Below are positions 21,512 through 32,362 of a stretch of 64,000 nucleotides of DNA, one piece after another. This stretch comes from Haberlea rhodopensis. Lineage: Eukaryota; Streptophyta; Magnoliopsida; Lamiales; Gesneriaceae. How positions within the stretch are numbered: the first letter of the stretch is position 1; each line of letters starts with the position of its first letter. A program made the translations under genes and the position numbers. The notes below the pieces were generated by a model, which worked only from the letters and a program-made list of their open reading frames with translations, made no database searches and was not told the DNA's origin. The stretch covers positions 1,922,001-1,986,000 of the forward strand of contig CAJQUN010000051.1 of NCBI GenBank assembly GCA_907163345.1. Reading direction: 5' to 3'.

Positions 21512-22753
21512 TTAATAGTGTGTTATTGTTTTTCTATTACAAAAAAATCGAAAATTTGAAAATTTTGAGCTCATAGTTAGTAATGAACACATGCTTAGAT
21601 TCACTAGCCCATGATGAAACCTAATTGATATCATGCATGCTTTTGAACATAGGTGAATTGTTAACCTTGGAACACTTTGAACTCTAATGCAAAGTGTACT
21701 TTAACATAGTAGTTGAATATTTTGAGCACATTATTGTCATGACTTGTGAAGTGTGCATAGCTTAGTGAAGATTGTGTGAACTTTGTAATAGTCTTAAGAA
21801 GTCTCTAATACATGCTAGAACTTAACTACATGCTCTTTGAGGCGTATGTCTAGACTACTTGCAAACATGAAAGTGATATAGGCAATCTTTGATGCGTTTG
21901 TGCCTTTCAAGCCTACCATGTAAACAAAATCATTCTCTAGTACCTATTTTGAGCTTTAAATGTAAAAGAATGGTAGTATGCTAAGCATACTAAAGACCCC
22001 CATTCAACATTTCTTGACTAGCTTATCATCCTACCCTTTAAGCCTAAATGTGATTTTAATCCATACCTTTTAAGGGAGTATGATGTATTTCATTCAAATG
22101 CACTTGGAAATCATTGAAGTATATTTGTGAGCTTAATTGTCAAAAGAATGGAATGCATGAAAGAAAAAGGGATGCCTTGAAAAAAATAGATAAAAATATG
22201 ACTCCAAGGGGAGCCAAGGCACAAAAGAAGCAAAGTGTTGAAATAGACCTTGTGAAAAAGAACAAAGTTGAAAAATTCATACAAGAAGAGAAGCTTTTAG
22301 TGTGCATTTCATCATACTCTCTTGTTTGAATATCCTTACCCTTTCTTTCATAAGCCAATACCTAGGCCAAGCTACAAGCTAATAAAGACCTACTTGATTT
22401 GTGTTTGCAAAGTAGCTAAGATAGTGGAGAAGAGTGTGCAAGTGAGCTTATACTTGTGTTAGTGTATGACTTGAACTATTATGGCTTTGCATATTTTGGA
22501 ACTATAATTTGTACACAACACTTGTTTATGACCACACACACACGTTCACTATTTTGTTGAGTATGAAATGTATAGGGATTGAAATTGTTCCACTGTTAAT
22601 TTTTCACCGCCTTTCATTACTATGCATGTTTATAATTGTTGAGGCATAAAAGTGAGGACAAGTTAGTTTGTTTTGATGCTATGAGCCAAGCAAAAAGATT
22701 TTAGTTTTGTCTGATTTACTCGAGGTCGAGTAAAGAGTAAGTATGGGGGTGTT
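21512..22753 (+). other. Non-coding spacer and terminal polypurine tract, LARD2 unit 2
   Basis: Copy of 17532-18773. Nothing beyond the spacer and the final purine tract. Confidence 0.65.
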
Positions 22754-24273
22754 TGATGTGACTAGAAATAGACACATCTATTACGCTTAATTGTCTACGA
22801 TTTGGTATATTTTGATGGATAAATTGATACATATGCTACCTAATCGTATATTTGTGTAAATGTAGGGAAAGGTGAAGAAATCAAGCTAAAATGATGAAAG
22901 AAGCAATAAAGTTGAAGAAAAGAGGAAAAAACCGGAATCAAAGACACATGTTGCTCCTTTCTCCTCAAATTTCTATGTATTCCAGCCAAGTTTTGGGAAT
23001 GTGGTCCATATAAAAGTTGTAGAACTTTGAGTTATCTTCGCGTGGACAGCTGACTCGTCGAATTCGGAGTTCGTATGTGAAAGTTATGGCCAAAATACAA
23101 AACTCGCCAGAAAAATGATGGACAGGCGTAATTACGCCATTCACAGGCGTAATTACGCCAACGCTACGGCATGTCTAGGCGTAGCTACGCCATTATACGC
23201 GTAATTACGCCTGAAGAATTTTGGAAAATTAAAAAACTTGATTTCTTTCCTTCCCACATGGATTCTAACCTACTCCATCAGCCTCCCAATACATATATAC
23301 TCGAAATTCAGACCTTTTAACCATCTAGATAGTTAGGGTAGAGTAGTTTAGGATAGTTTTATATTTTCTTTTCAATTTTGTTGAAGAACGGCTACGAAGA
23401 TCGAAGCGAAGGCGGGATTGACACCTCGACGAGCGGAGATCGGATTAGTTTTCTTTCCCTTGTTTTTATTTATTGCTTTATCTTAGATTATGTCTAGCTA
23501 GTTTTTAATTCTTGGTTGAGGAAGACAAATCCTTGGATTTTATTTATCTTGGGGAGATTCTTATGCTTTAATTATCAATTTTCTTGAGTATCAAGAGTTT
23601 TTCTGATTTTATTGATATGATTGTTGTGTTTGTTTATTGGATTGACAACCTAATAACTTGCATGAAATCTAACGCTAAATTAGATATCAAATACGGAATC
23701 GTTTGATCCCTCTAATTTATGAAGCAGCTAAGATTAATTAAATTCCGCTTGTGAGTTTATTAAATTCTTAGGAAGAACACTTGACTAGATTAAACATAGA
23801 CGCTTGGATTATGTTGTTTAGCTTCATCGATCTCACTAGTTCATATGCTATCATCGATTTAAATCTTAATCGCTTGTATTTTGATTGATTGTTTGATAAG
23901 GGTTAAACTAGAACGCTTGGGCTATTTAACTAAACGTAAGGTGAGATAGGACTTTGATTATTGGATTAAACGTCCAACGATGAATATTCATATGAAAAAT
24001 TGAGTCTTTTGTGAATCGATGAAATAGATGATAATTCCAAGGAAGAGTCGACCGATACCAAGAATCGCTTTCATTACTTTAATCTTTAGTTTTAATTTTA
24101 ATTAGTATAATTCATTCACAACCCCATCTTTTATTCTTTTGATTTTGATTTTCATTAACACAAGAATTCACACCTCCTCGTGGGATCGATCCCTACTCAC
24201 GCTACTACATTATTGTTATCAATCTTGAGGATTGAGTGGGGTTAATTTGGGCGTACACGATAAACGCACACCA
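22754..24273 (+). repeat. LARD2 LTR 3 (right)
   Basis: 1520 bp with two private substitutions (23336 G, 23925 T). It is followed by the TSD GCAGT (24274-24278) and then by the rest of the copia LTR. Confidence 0.93.
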
Positions 24274-24278
24274 GCAGT

Positions 24279-25148
24279 GACATAAAATCTCATTTTACGT
24301 TACAAGCAAAGAGCGGTGTCTAGCAACACATCAAGGCTACCCAAATTACAAGAATGTCAATGACTCGACATAACCTTTAGAACTTGTGATAATATTAACC
24401 ATGTAACTTAATCCCTTTGTCCTTTGTGTTTAGATTGAACACGAGTCATGGAATAGTCATATTCGTATATCCAATCTTTATTTCTTGATCCCCAAATAGA
24501 ACTAGAATAAACGAATAAGCTCGATATCTCATATCGACTCATTCGAGCATGGCCATGCATTTTAGTTCTCACTTGATCAAGGGCCTAACACATCTCCTGT
24601 TATATAGGAGGGACAAATCCTATCTCGATCAGTCAACATCCCTCTACATAATTCGTAGTGTATCCAATAGTCGCATTTATAGTATACCCTGTTACGGGTA
24701 ACGTTTGACGATATCAAGATACATAACTCCTTATGTTGGGATCTCTGATGATCACAAGTCGTAAGGATTACATACATTATTATCACTATGAGAATTGCAT
24801 ATGACGATCATATAAATATCCATGTTGCATTCTCATGGTGGGTCTGTCCAGTACATCGTTCTCTAACATGTACCCATATGTTGATTTGATATCTCATATC
24901 AATGAACAATTCATCGATCAACACATACTAGTCTCTACGTATTATCATTATCCCTTTCATGATAATACTTGACTAGGGACATCTTTAAGAATAATACAAT
25001 ATTATTCTAAGGACATTAACATATATATTAATTCACATTGCACAGTTAAAAGAATAATATATAATAATGAATCGCCATTCATAAAATCATATTACATTGT
25101 ATGTTATAAACAATCATCTAATGATGTGTCTTAGGGCATATCCCAACA
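24279..25148 (-). repeat. Copia 3' LTR, inner part
   Basis: Continues the LTR broken at 14793 and ends GGGCATATCCCAACA, so on the coding strand the LTR begins TGTTGGGATATGCCC. It matches 31488-32357 with few substitutions. The open stretch at 24577-24786 is non-coding LTR sequence. Confidence 0.9.
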
Positions 25149-25149
25149 A

Positions 25150-25162
25150 ATCTCCCACTTGC
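25150..25162 (-). promoter_or_regulatory. Copia polypurine tract
   Basis: The coding-strand sequence CAAGTGGGAGATT abuts the 3' LTR. This is a common copia form. Confidence 0.75.
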
Positions 25163-25163
25163 A

Positions 25164-27395
25164 CTAAGACCACTCAGACATATACCTAATGCCTAGAGAT
25201 CTAGTATGATGATCATGCTTCTGCTGTGACAGTGGCTTCGTCAATGGGTCAGATACATTATCATCTGTTGGTACTTTGCATATTTTAACATCTCCCCTTT
25301 CAACGATTTCTCGAATGAAATGGAACCGCCTAAGTATGTGTTTGGATCTTTGGTGAGATCTTGGTTCCTTAGCTAATGCGATCGCTCCATTGTTGTCACA
25401 ATAGAGTTCTATCGGATCTTTAATGCTAGGCACCACTCCAAGTTCAGAAATGAACTTCCTCATCCAAACAGCTTCCTTTGCTGCATCCGAGGCAGCAATA
25501 TACTCAGCTTCCGTTGTAGAATCGGCTACTGTTTCTTGCTTTGAACTCTTCCAGCTCACAGCACCTCCATTTAGGCAATACACATATCCAGATTGCGATC
25601 GAAAATCATCTTTGTCGGTTTGGAAGATTGCATCAGTGTAACCCATTACATTGAGCTCTTCCTCACCTCCATAAATCAAGAATGTATCCTTAGTCCTTCT
25701 CAAGTACTTCAGGATGTTCTTGACAGCAATCCAGTGACCTTCACCTGGATCAACTTGATATCTGCTCGTCATGCTCAAAGCATACGATACATCGGGACGA
25801 GTACATATCATGGCATACATGATAGATCCAATAGCTGACGCATATGGAATCTTACTCATGCGTTGTCTCTCATCTGGTGTTGAAGGACACTGTTCCTTCG
25901 AGAGATAAATGCCATGCGTCATAGGCACGAATCCTTTCTTTGATTCTTGCATGCTAAACCTTTTAAGAACCTTGTCTATGTATGTACTTTGACTTAGACC
26001 AAGAAGCCTTCTCGATCTATCTCTATAGATCTTGATTCCTAATACATAGGTGGCTTCTCCCAAGTCTTTCATCGAAAAACAATTCCCTAGCCAAATCTTT
26101 ACATATTGCAAGGCAGGGATATCATTTCCAATAAGAAGTATGTCATCTACATACAACACTAGGAAAATGATTACGCTCCCACTGACCTTCTTGTAGACAC
26201 AAGGTTCATCTTCGTTTTTGATAAAACCAAACTCTTTGATTGCATCATCAAAACGAGGATTCCAACTCCGAGAAGCTTGCTTCAATCCATAAATGGATCG
26301 TTGTAGCTTGCATATCTTTCCAGCATCCTTTGGATCGACAAAACCCTCGGGCTGTGTCATGTACACATCCTCGAGCAGATTTCCATTAAGGAAAGCTGTT
26401 TTGACATCCATCTGCCAGATTTCATAATCATGAAATGCAGCTATTGCAAGTAAGATCCTTATGGATTTAACCATGACCACTGGTGAAAAGGTTTCATCAT
26501 AGTCAATACCATGAATTTGTTTGAATCCTTTTGCAACCAGCCGACCTTTATAGGTTTGTACGTTACCATCCATATCGGTCTTTTTCTTGAAAATCCATTT
26601 GCACCCTATGGGTCGTACCCCTTTAGGTGGATCAACCAAAGTCCATACTTGGTTTGCATACATGGATTCCATCTCAGATTTCATGGCCTCTTGCCATTTC
26701 TCAGAATCATTGCCCATTATAGCTTGTTGATAAGATGACGGCTCATCCTCATCAATAAGTAGTAAGTCACCTTGTTGAGTCACAAGAAATCCATATCTCT
26801 GTGGCTCCCGGTGTTCTCTTACAGACCTACGCTGGGCTTGTGTCTCTTGAGCAGGTGCTTCTTCCACAACAGCTTGCGGTGCCTGCTCTGTTTCCATCTC
26901 AATCTCAGGTTCAGTGTTTTCTTGTGGTTGAACTTCACTAAGTTCTATTTTTCTCCCACTGGTTTTTCTAGAAATAAATTCTCTTTCAAGAAATACACCA
27001 GTCCGAGCAACAACTACTTTGTTCTCGGTGGGATAATAGAAATAGTATCCTTTCGTTTCCTTAAGATACCCCACAAATAAACACTTATCAGATTTGGGTC
27101 CAAGTTTGTTAGTGGCGTGATGTCTAACGAAAGCCTCACAACCCCAAATCTTTATAAAAGACATACTAGGACGCTTCCCAGTCCATATCTCATATGGTGT
27201 CTTTTCCACTGATTTAGATGGAACACGGTTCAGTAAGAAAATCGTTGTTTCTAGAGCGTGTCCCCAAAACGATATCGGAAGATCTGCATGACTCATCATT
27301 GATCTAACCATGTCCAACAAGGTTCGATTTCTCCTCTCAGATACACCATTCCATTGTGGAGTATACGGAGAGTGAGTTGTGGGACTATCCCACAC
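25164..27395 (-). CDS. pol: Copia polyprotein, C-terminal part: integrase end, reverse transcriptase, RNase H
   Basis: Starts in frame just after a one-base frameshift; the nominal first codon is not a real start. Residues 1-35 hold the integrase region with NGVSERRNRTLLDMVRSM (catalytic Glu). About 80-130 is the integrase C-terminal part (KCLFVGYLKETKGYYFY). Reverse transcriptase runs from about 250 (WTLVDPPKGVRPIGCKWIFKK) with MDVKTAFLNG and the catalytic YVDD near 415. RNase H lies at about 585-710, with YTDAIFQTD, SKQETVADSTTEAEY and ELYCDNNGA. No internal stop occurs in 743 codons. It ends at a TGA next to the polypurine tract. It would be expressed as one polyprotein with 27296-29125 if the frameshift were absent. 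Confidence 0.92.
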   Translation of the reverse strand: MWDSPTTHSPYTPQWNGVSERRNRTLLDMVRSMMSHADLPISFWGHALETTIFLLNRVPSKSVEKTPYEIWTGKRPSMSFIKIWGCEAFVRHHATNKLGPKSDKCLFVGYLKETKGYYFYYPTENKVVVARTGVFLEREFISRKTSGRKIELSEVQPQENTEPEIEMETEQAPQAVVEEAPAQETQAQRRSVREHREPQRYGFLVTQQGDLLLIDEDEPSSYQQAIMGNDSEKWQEAMKSEMESMYANQVWTLVDPPKGVRPIGCKWIFKKKTDMDGNVQTYKGRLVAKGFKQIHGIDYDETFSPVVMVKSIRILLAIAAFHDYEIWQMDVKTAFLNGNLLEDVYMTQPEGFVDPKDAGKICKLQRSIYGLKQASRSWNPRFDDAIKEFGFIKNEDEPCVYKKVSGSVIIFLVLYVDDILLIGNDIPALQYVKIWLGNCFSMKDLGEATYVLGIKIYRDRSRRLLGLSQSTYIDKVLKRFSMQESKKGFVPMTHGIYLSKEQCPSTPDERQRMSKIPYASAIGSIMYAMICTRPDVSYALSMTSRYQVDPGEGHWIAVKNILKYLRRTKDTFLIYGGEEELNVMGYTDAIFQTDKDDFRSQSGYVYCLNGGAVSWKSSKQETVADSTTEAEYIAASDAAKEAVWMRKFISELGVVPSIKDPIELYCDNNGAIALAKEPRSHQRSKHILRRFHFIREIVERGDVKICKVPTDDNVSDPLTKPLSQQKHDHHTRSLGIRYMSEWS

Positions 27396-29125
27396 TCCTT
27401 TAGATAGTCATGAAACTCTTGGCTTAAGTATTCTCCTCCTCGATCTGATCGAAGGATTTCGATACTTTTGCCAAGTTGGTTTTGTACTTCATTCTTGAAA
27501 TCTTTGAACTTTTCAAAGGTTTCATGCTTATGTTTCATTAGGTACACATACCCATATCTACTGAGGTCATCAGTAAATGTAACGAAGTATTGAAAACCAC
27601 CTCTAGCTTGTGTACTTATTGGTCCACATACATCACTATGTATTAGTCCCAATAAAACATTTGCCCTTTCAACATGTCCCTTGAAAGGGGCTTTAGTCAT
27701 CTTGCCCATTAAACAAGATTCACATGTTTCATATGATTCAAAATCAAATGAATCTAATACTCCATCCTTATGAAGTTTAGATATGCGGTTCTCGTTTATG
27801 TGGCCTAAGCGACAGTGCCAGAGATAAGTCGGATTACAATCATTATTTTTAATCCTTTTAGTATTTATGTTATAGATAGGCATATCAAGATTTAATACAT
27901 AAAGATCATTCACCATTTGTGCACTAGCATAAAACATATCATTTAAATAAATAGAACAACAGTTGTCCTTTATTATAAATGAAAATCCATACTTGTCCAA
28001 ACAAGAAATAGAAATAATGTTTTTAGTAATTGAAGGCACAAAATAACAATCTTTCAAAATCAATGATAAACCAGAAGGCAAAGATAAATGATAATTCCCT
28101 ATAGCTAATGCAGCAACTCTTGCTCCATTTCCAACTCGGAGATCAACTTCGCCTTTCGCCAACAATCTACTCTTTTTGAGGTCCTGCACATTTACACAAA
28201 TGTGAGATCCACATCCAGTATCTAATACCCATGATGAAGAAGTAGATAAATTGACTTCTATAACAAAAATACCTGAAGCGGAAGTCACACTTCCTTTCTT
28301 TAGATCCTCCAGATATACTTTACAGTTCCTTTTCCAATGGCCGGTCTCACCGCAATGGAAACAGTTCCCTTCCTTTGCTATCCCTCCCTTTGGCTTCAGT
28401 GCATAAGACTTTGGCTTAGATTTAGCAAAGACTTTCTTTGCTTTCTTGTTGCCTTTAGCTTTGGCCCTTCCTTTGCCCTTATTCACAATAAGGACATTTG
28501 TGGCCTTAGTCTTCTTAGTATTTGCTTCATATGTTCTCAACATACCAAGCAATTGTGGTAGAGTCTTTTCCATGTCAGTCATATTGTAATTTACTATAAA
28601 TTGACTGAAGCTCTCAGGCAACGATTGCAAGATCACATCGGTGGCCAACTCTTGGTCCAATGGAAAACCCAGCTTGTCCAGATTCTCAATGTACCCAATC
28701 ATCTTGAGCACGTGAGTTCCAACTAGGCTTCCTTCTACCATCTTGCACTGAAATAACGCCTTAGAGACGTCATACCTCTCTTGTCTTGCTTGCTGTTGGT
28801 ACAACTGCTTTAAGTGTTCGATCATATCGAACGCCTCCATTTCCTCATGTTGCTTCTGAAGCTCAGAGTTCATGGTGGCAAGCATGAGGAACCCAACATC
28901 AAGTGCGTCACTCTGATGCTTCTTGTAAGCATCTTTTTCAGCTCTTGTAGCTGTTAGGGGAGGTTCCTCAGCGGGCAAGGGTTCCTCTAGGACATATTGT
29001 TTCTTTTCTTGTTTGAGGACTATCCTCAAGTTCCTATGCCAGTCTAGGAAATTCGTCCCATTTAATTTGTCCTTCTCAAGGACCGATCGCAGTGATAAAG
29101 TGCTAGTAACGTTGTTAGTTGCCAT
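27296..29125 (-). CDS. gag-pol: Copia polyprotein, N-terminal part: gag, protease, start of integrase
   Basis: Begins at ATG 29125 (MATNNVTSTLSLRSVLEKDK). Gag has LNGTNFLDWHRNLRIVL near residues 21-37 and a zinc knuckle CFHCGETGHWKRNC near 256-269. Protease carries WVLDTGCGSH near 298. The pre-integrase region YLWHCRLGHI is near 430, and the integrase core has HSDVCGP (first Asp, about 498) and LRSDRGGEY (second Asp, about 560). A single missing base at about 27364-27372 shifts the frame; about 30 aberrant residues follow and the frame stops at 27296. The catalytic Glu is thus only in the following frame (25164-27395). Everything else looks intact, so the loss is recent or this copy depends on others. 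Confidence 0.92.
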   Translation of the reverse strand: MATNNVTSTLSLRSVLEKDKLNGTNFLDWHRNLRIVLKQEKKQYVLEEPLPAEEPPLTATRAEKDAYKKHQSDALDVGFLMLATMNSELQKQHEEMEAFDMIEHLKQLYQQQARQERYDVSKALFQCKMVEGSLVGTHVLKMIGYIENLDKLGFPLDQELATDVILQSLPESFSQFIVNYNMTDMEKTLPQLLGMLRTYEANTKKTKATNVLIVNKGKGRAKAKGNKKAKKVFAKSKPKSYALKPKGGIAKEGNCFHCGETGHWKRNCKVYLEDLKKGSVTSASGIFVIEVNLSTSSSWVLDTGCGSHICVNVQDLKKSRLLAKGEVDLRVGNGARVAALAIGNYHLSLPSGLSLILKDCYFVPSITKNIISISCLDKYGFSFIIKDNCCSIYLNDMFYASAQMVNDLYVLNLDMPIYNINTKRIKNNDCNPTYLWHCRLGHINENRISKLHKDGVLDSFDFESYETCESCLMGKMTKAPFKGHVERANVLLGLIHSDVCGPISTQARGGFQYFVTFTDDLSRYGYVYLMKHKHETFEKFKDFKNEVQNQLGKSIEILRSDRGGEYLSQEFHDYLKECGIVPQLTLRILHNGMVYLRGEIEPCWTWLDQ

Positions 29126-30858
29126 GGATATCTACAATATAAATATGCAAAATACATTTATGAAATCATTTAACATGGTCTTATATTAAATGATACTCCC
29201 ACTATTTTATTTAAAAAAAATATCAACCCTCAAAACCTTTAGTGGGCCAAGATCCATATTTCACTTAATCTTGAGTTAGCTTTGGCTAATCGCCCAAGAC
29301 TCGGTTATTTAGGTAGACAACACTTTGTCAATTATATCACATATAATTCTTGGATAGTTGGACGACCAACACTTTGTTCAATTCATCAAATGAATTATAA
29401 TCCAACCCATGCCTCTAGGTTCCCAATCCTATTGAGATAACATAGTTAAGTCGTACCCAATTAAAGTATAACGGATATCACTTTTATCCTTTCGCGCCTT
29501 ACTAAGATTGCCACGGTGCTTTGCTTTGGCAAACCCACACATGTACAATCGAAGTTATTGACGAGTACTTTTAATTTTGGAAGGCATCTAAAACTTAATA
29601 TTTTAGAGGGATTTATTGATCTCATGATTAATTTGATAATTTAAAATATGTCCACTACATATAGTTGTATACATATCTACATATATGTGTAATACTATTA
29701 TCAAACTAAAACATAAGATAAATCATGCATCAACATACATAATTAAACGTGACATGGTTATAGCCCCTACTAATGATTTTCTCAAGCCAATGAGAAAATC
29801 CTATGAGTCAACCTAAGGTAACTTCACAAGCACCTTCCTTTGGCTCCAATTTGTGAATGGCCTCCTCATCCCGGCACGATGCTCCATCTTCATTGATCAT
29901 CATCAATAAAATAAACTACACTATTTACAAGATATAGAATTCCTCGATTCACATTCGAGGGGAACATAGGGGAGGGATTACATTTAGAATGAAATAGAGA
30001 AGGCACGACACGCAGGTCGTATTATACATTACAAACATCCACAAATCCTATCTAATAGGTCAAAGGGCTATAACCACGCACCATGCTCAAACAACACATA
30101 AAGCATGCATTAACATTTAATTAATTAAATTCTAAACATTTTAAATTTAATTATAATTAAAACTGTAAAATAATTTTTGAAAAATTATCGTACGCTCGGG
30201 ACATCACATGCCACGAACTTAATGCGCTTAGCTACGAACCACCATGGCTCGAACCAACCATACACCACGGCTGGACCAATTATGGGCCTAGGGTTCGAAA
30301 CCCTAGCCCACGACATGGTCCGAGCCGATGGCTTGGGTGCGGCGCCGCTAGGGTTCCAAACCCTAGCCGCCTTGCACCATGTTGGTTTTTCATCGAGCCA
30401 ACTTGCTCGAAACACCGAAATCCATGAGCCACAAGCCACGGTCCAACCATGGACGGTCCATGATGGTGACGGCTTAACCATCTCGAGCCAAGGGTTCGAA
30501 AAACCCTAGCCCAAGCGGCGGCCGAGTGGCTTATGTGACTAGGGTTCAAAACCCTAGCCTTTTTGAAGCGGCGGCGCGGCCCCATGCATGAGCCAAGGGT
30601 CCGAACCCTAGCTCACTAGCGGCAGCCTGAGGGTCAAGTCATGAAGTGGTCGAACAACCTTGAGCCAACACCTCGATTTTACGCTTTCGTGTATCGTATA
30701 CAATTATTCACCAATTATATCAAATACAATTTTACGATGAATTTCACAAACTCGATATTAACATATCATATATGTTTATACAGTTTTAATAGCATGCAAT
30801 ATAATTCTAATATTATTAAACTATTTAACCTCATAAATCCGATATGAGCCTTGTACAC
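29126..30858 (-). other. Copia 5' leader with palindromic CTAGGGTT..AACCCTAG repeats
   Basis: 1.73 kb between the PBS and the gag ATG. Bases 29126-30280 are AT-rich with nothing recognisable. Bases 30286-30612 hold five self-complementary units of the form TAGGGTTCGAAACCCTA, separated by GC-rich spacers. Bases 30613-30858 are AT-rich. Open frames here on both strands (30177-30585) exist because the palindromes lack stops; none shows a domain. Confidence 0.7.
30286..30612. repeat. Five CTAGGGTTCGAAACCCTAG-type palindromes in the copia leader
   Basis: Units near 30288-30306, 30348-30366, 30490-30510, 30539-30557 and 30596-30611. Each pairs with itself over 6-9 bp around a short centre. The half-site AACCCTAG resembles the plant telo-box AAACCCTA. 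Confidence 0.8.
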
Positions 30859-30872
30859 GGCTCTGATACCAC
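30859..30872 (-). promoter_or_regulatory. Copia primer-binding site, initiator tRNA-Met type
   Basis: The coding strand reads GTGGTATCAGAGCC directly after the 5' LTR, complementary to the 3' end of initiator tRNA-Met. Confidence 0.85.
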
Positions 30873-32357
30873 TGTAAGTAATCAATGAGCATACAACGCA
30901 GCGGAATAAAATTTTATTGATTACTAACCAGCAGATCTATACATAGGATTCATATCGGATAAAGGTATTACAAGTGTCTTACCCTTGTAGCGTGTTTGAA
31001 GCAGAATCCACGGAGCAGCACCACGTCCTACGCCTTCTCCGAGTCACTAGCAAAACTCAATGAGTTTTGCCTCAATGGTATCCACACGATCAAATCGGAA
31101 AGGGATAGTTCAAGAACAAAGTGCTAGATTTGTTCTTAAACCGTAACAAGAGCCACACTCGATTCTAAATCGAAGAAGATGGCCGGAAAACAAAGACCAA
31201 GGTGGCGGCCAAGAGAGATGGCCGTGAGCTTGGTTGGCCGAGAGCTTCACAAGCTTTTGGTGGCTAGGTTTTGTTATGTTGTGTTAATTACAATTAAACA
31301 TCTTGTTAACAAATTATATATGATTTAATTAAAGGCTTTCTTAAAGCCTAATGGGCCTAAACCCATGATTAAATTAAATCCTTATAATCATTTAATTAAG
31401 ACACTTCTTAATTATTTAATTCATCCCATGAATTCAATTCCCTTATATCTTTTGTGCGACCCGATAGGATCTTGTAATGTTGGCAGTGACATAAAATCTC
31501 ATTTTACGTTACAAGCAAAGAGCGGTGTCTAGCAACACATCAAGGCTACCCAAATTACAAGAATGTCAATGACTCGACATAACCTTTAGAACTTGTGATA
31601 ATATTAACCATGTAACGTAATCCCTTTGTCCTTTGTGTTTAGATTGAACACGAGTCATGGAATAGTCATACTCGTATATCCAATCTTTATTTCTTGATCC
31701 CCAAGTAGAACTAGAATAAACGAATAAGCTCGATATCTCATATCGACTCATTCGAGCATGGCCATGCATTTTAGTTCTCACTTGACCAAGGGCCTAACAC
31801 ATCTCCTGTTATATAGGAGGGACAAATCCTATCTCGATCAGTCAACATCCCTCTACATAATTCGTAGTGTATCCAATAGTCGCCTTTATAGTATACCCTG
31901 TTACGGGTAACGTTTGACGATATCAAGATACATAACTCCTTATGTTGGGATCTCTGATGATCACAAGTCGTAAGGATTACATACATTATTATCACTATGA
32001 GAATTGCATATGACGATCATATAACTATCCATGTTGCATTCTCATGGTGGGTCTGTCCAGTACATCGTTCTCTAACATTTACCCATATGTTGATTTGATA
32101 TATCATATCAATGAACAATTCATCGATCAACACATACTAGTCTCTACGTATTATCATTATCCCTTTCATGATAATACTTGACTAGGGACATCTTTAAGAA
32201 TAATACAATATTATTCTAAGGACATTAACATATATATTAATTCACATTGCACAGTTAAAAGAATAATATATAATAATGAATTGCCATTCATAAAATCATA
32301 TTACATTGTATGTCATAAACAATCATCTAATGATGTGTCTTAAGGCATATCCCAACA
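30873..32357 (-). repeat. Copia 5' LTR (1485 bp)
   Basis: Plus-strand start TGTAAGTAATC, end GGCATATCCCAACA. It contains the undisturbed TTGGCAGTGACATAAAATC (near 31479) that LARD2 occupies in the other LTR. It is seven bases shorter than the other copy near 31445. The TSD GGTAT (32358-32362) follows. Confidence 0.92.
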
Positions 32358-32362
32358 GGTAT

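Larger units (their letters stand above)
14794..24273 (+). mobile_element. LARD2: Athila-derived non-autonomous element with three LTRs and two internal regions
   Basis: LTRs of exactly 1520 bp at 14794-16313, 18774-20293 and 22754-24273 separate two 2460-bp internal regions; the repeat unit is 3980 bp. A single 5-bp TSD, GCAGT, flanks the whole block (14789-14793 and 24274-24278), and the uninterrupted target is visible in the copia 5' LTR near 31483. By eye I found only four substitutions among the copies: 15131 A where the others have C, 16392 C versus 20372 T, and 23336 G and 23925 T in the last LTR. This fits one insertion enlarged by LTR-mediated unequal recombination, or a tandem formed before integration. 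There is no RT or integrase. Confidence 0.93.
14172..32357 (-). mobile_element. Angela/Tork-like Ty1/copia element, near-intact, with LARD2 inside its 3' LTR
   Basis: The 3' LTR is 14172-14793 plus 24279-25148, the coding region 25164-29125, the leader 29126-30872 and the 5' LTR 30873-32357. Net length without the insert is about 8.7 kb. TSDs are GGTGT (14167-14171) and GGTAT (32358-32362). The undisturbed target in element A's 3' LTR (near 38803) reads GGTAT, so the left copy has one substitution. LTRs are about 1.49 kb and differ by about 1 percent by eye plus a 7-base deletion in the right copy, indicating a recent insertion. The lineage name is inferred from the protein and LTR size. Confidence 0.9.

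Noticed and set aside
24577..24786. 69-codon minus-strand frame, repeated at 31771-31995
   Set aside because: It lies inside the copia LTRs, with no domain and no start supported by position.
25423..28561. Several plus-strand frames opposite the copia polyprotein
   Set aside because: They are antisense shadows of a clearly coding minus-strand gene.
30177..30585. Overlapping 98-110-codon frames on both strands in the copia leader
   Set aside because: Openness results from the stop-free palindromic CTAGGGTT repeats. The predicted proteins have no motif.
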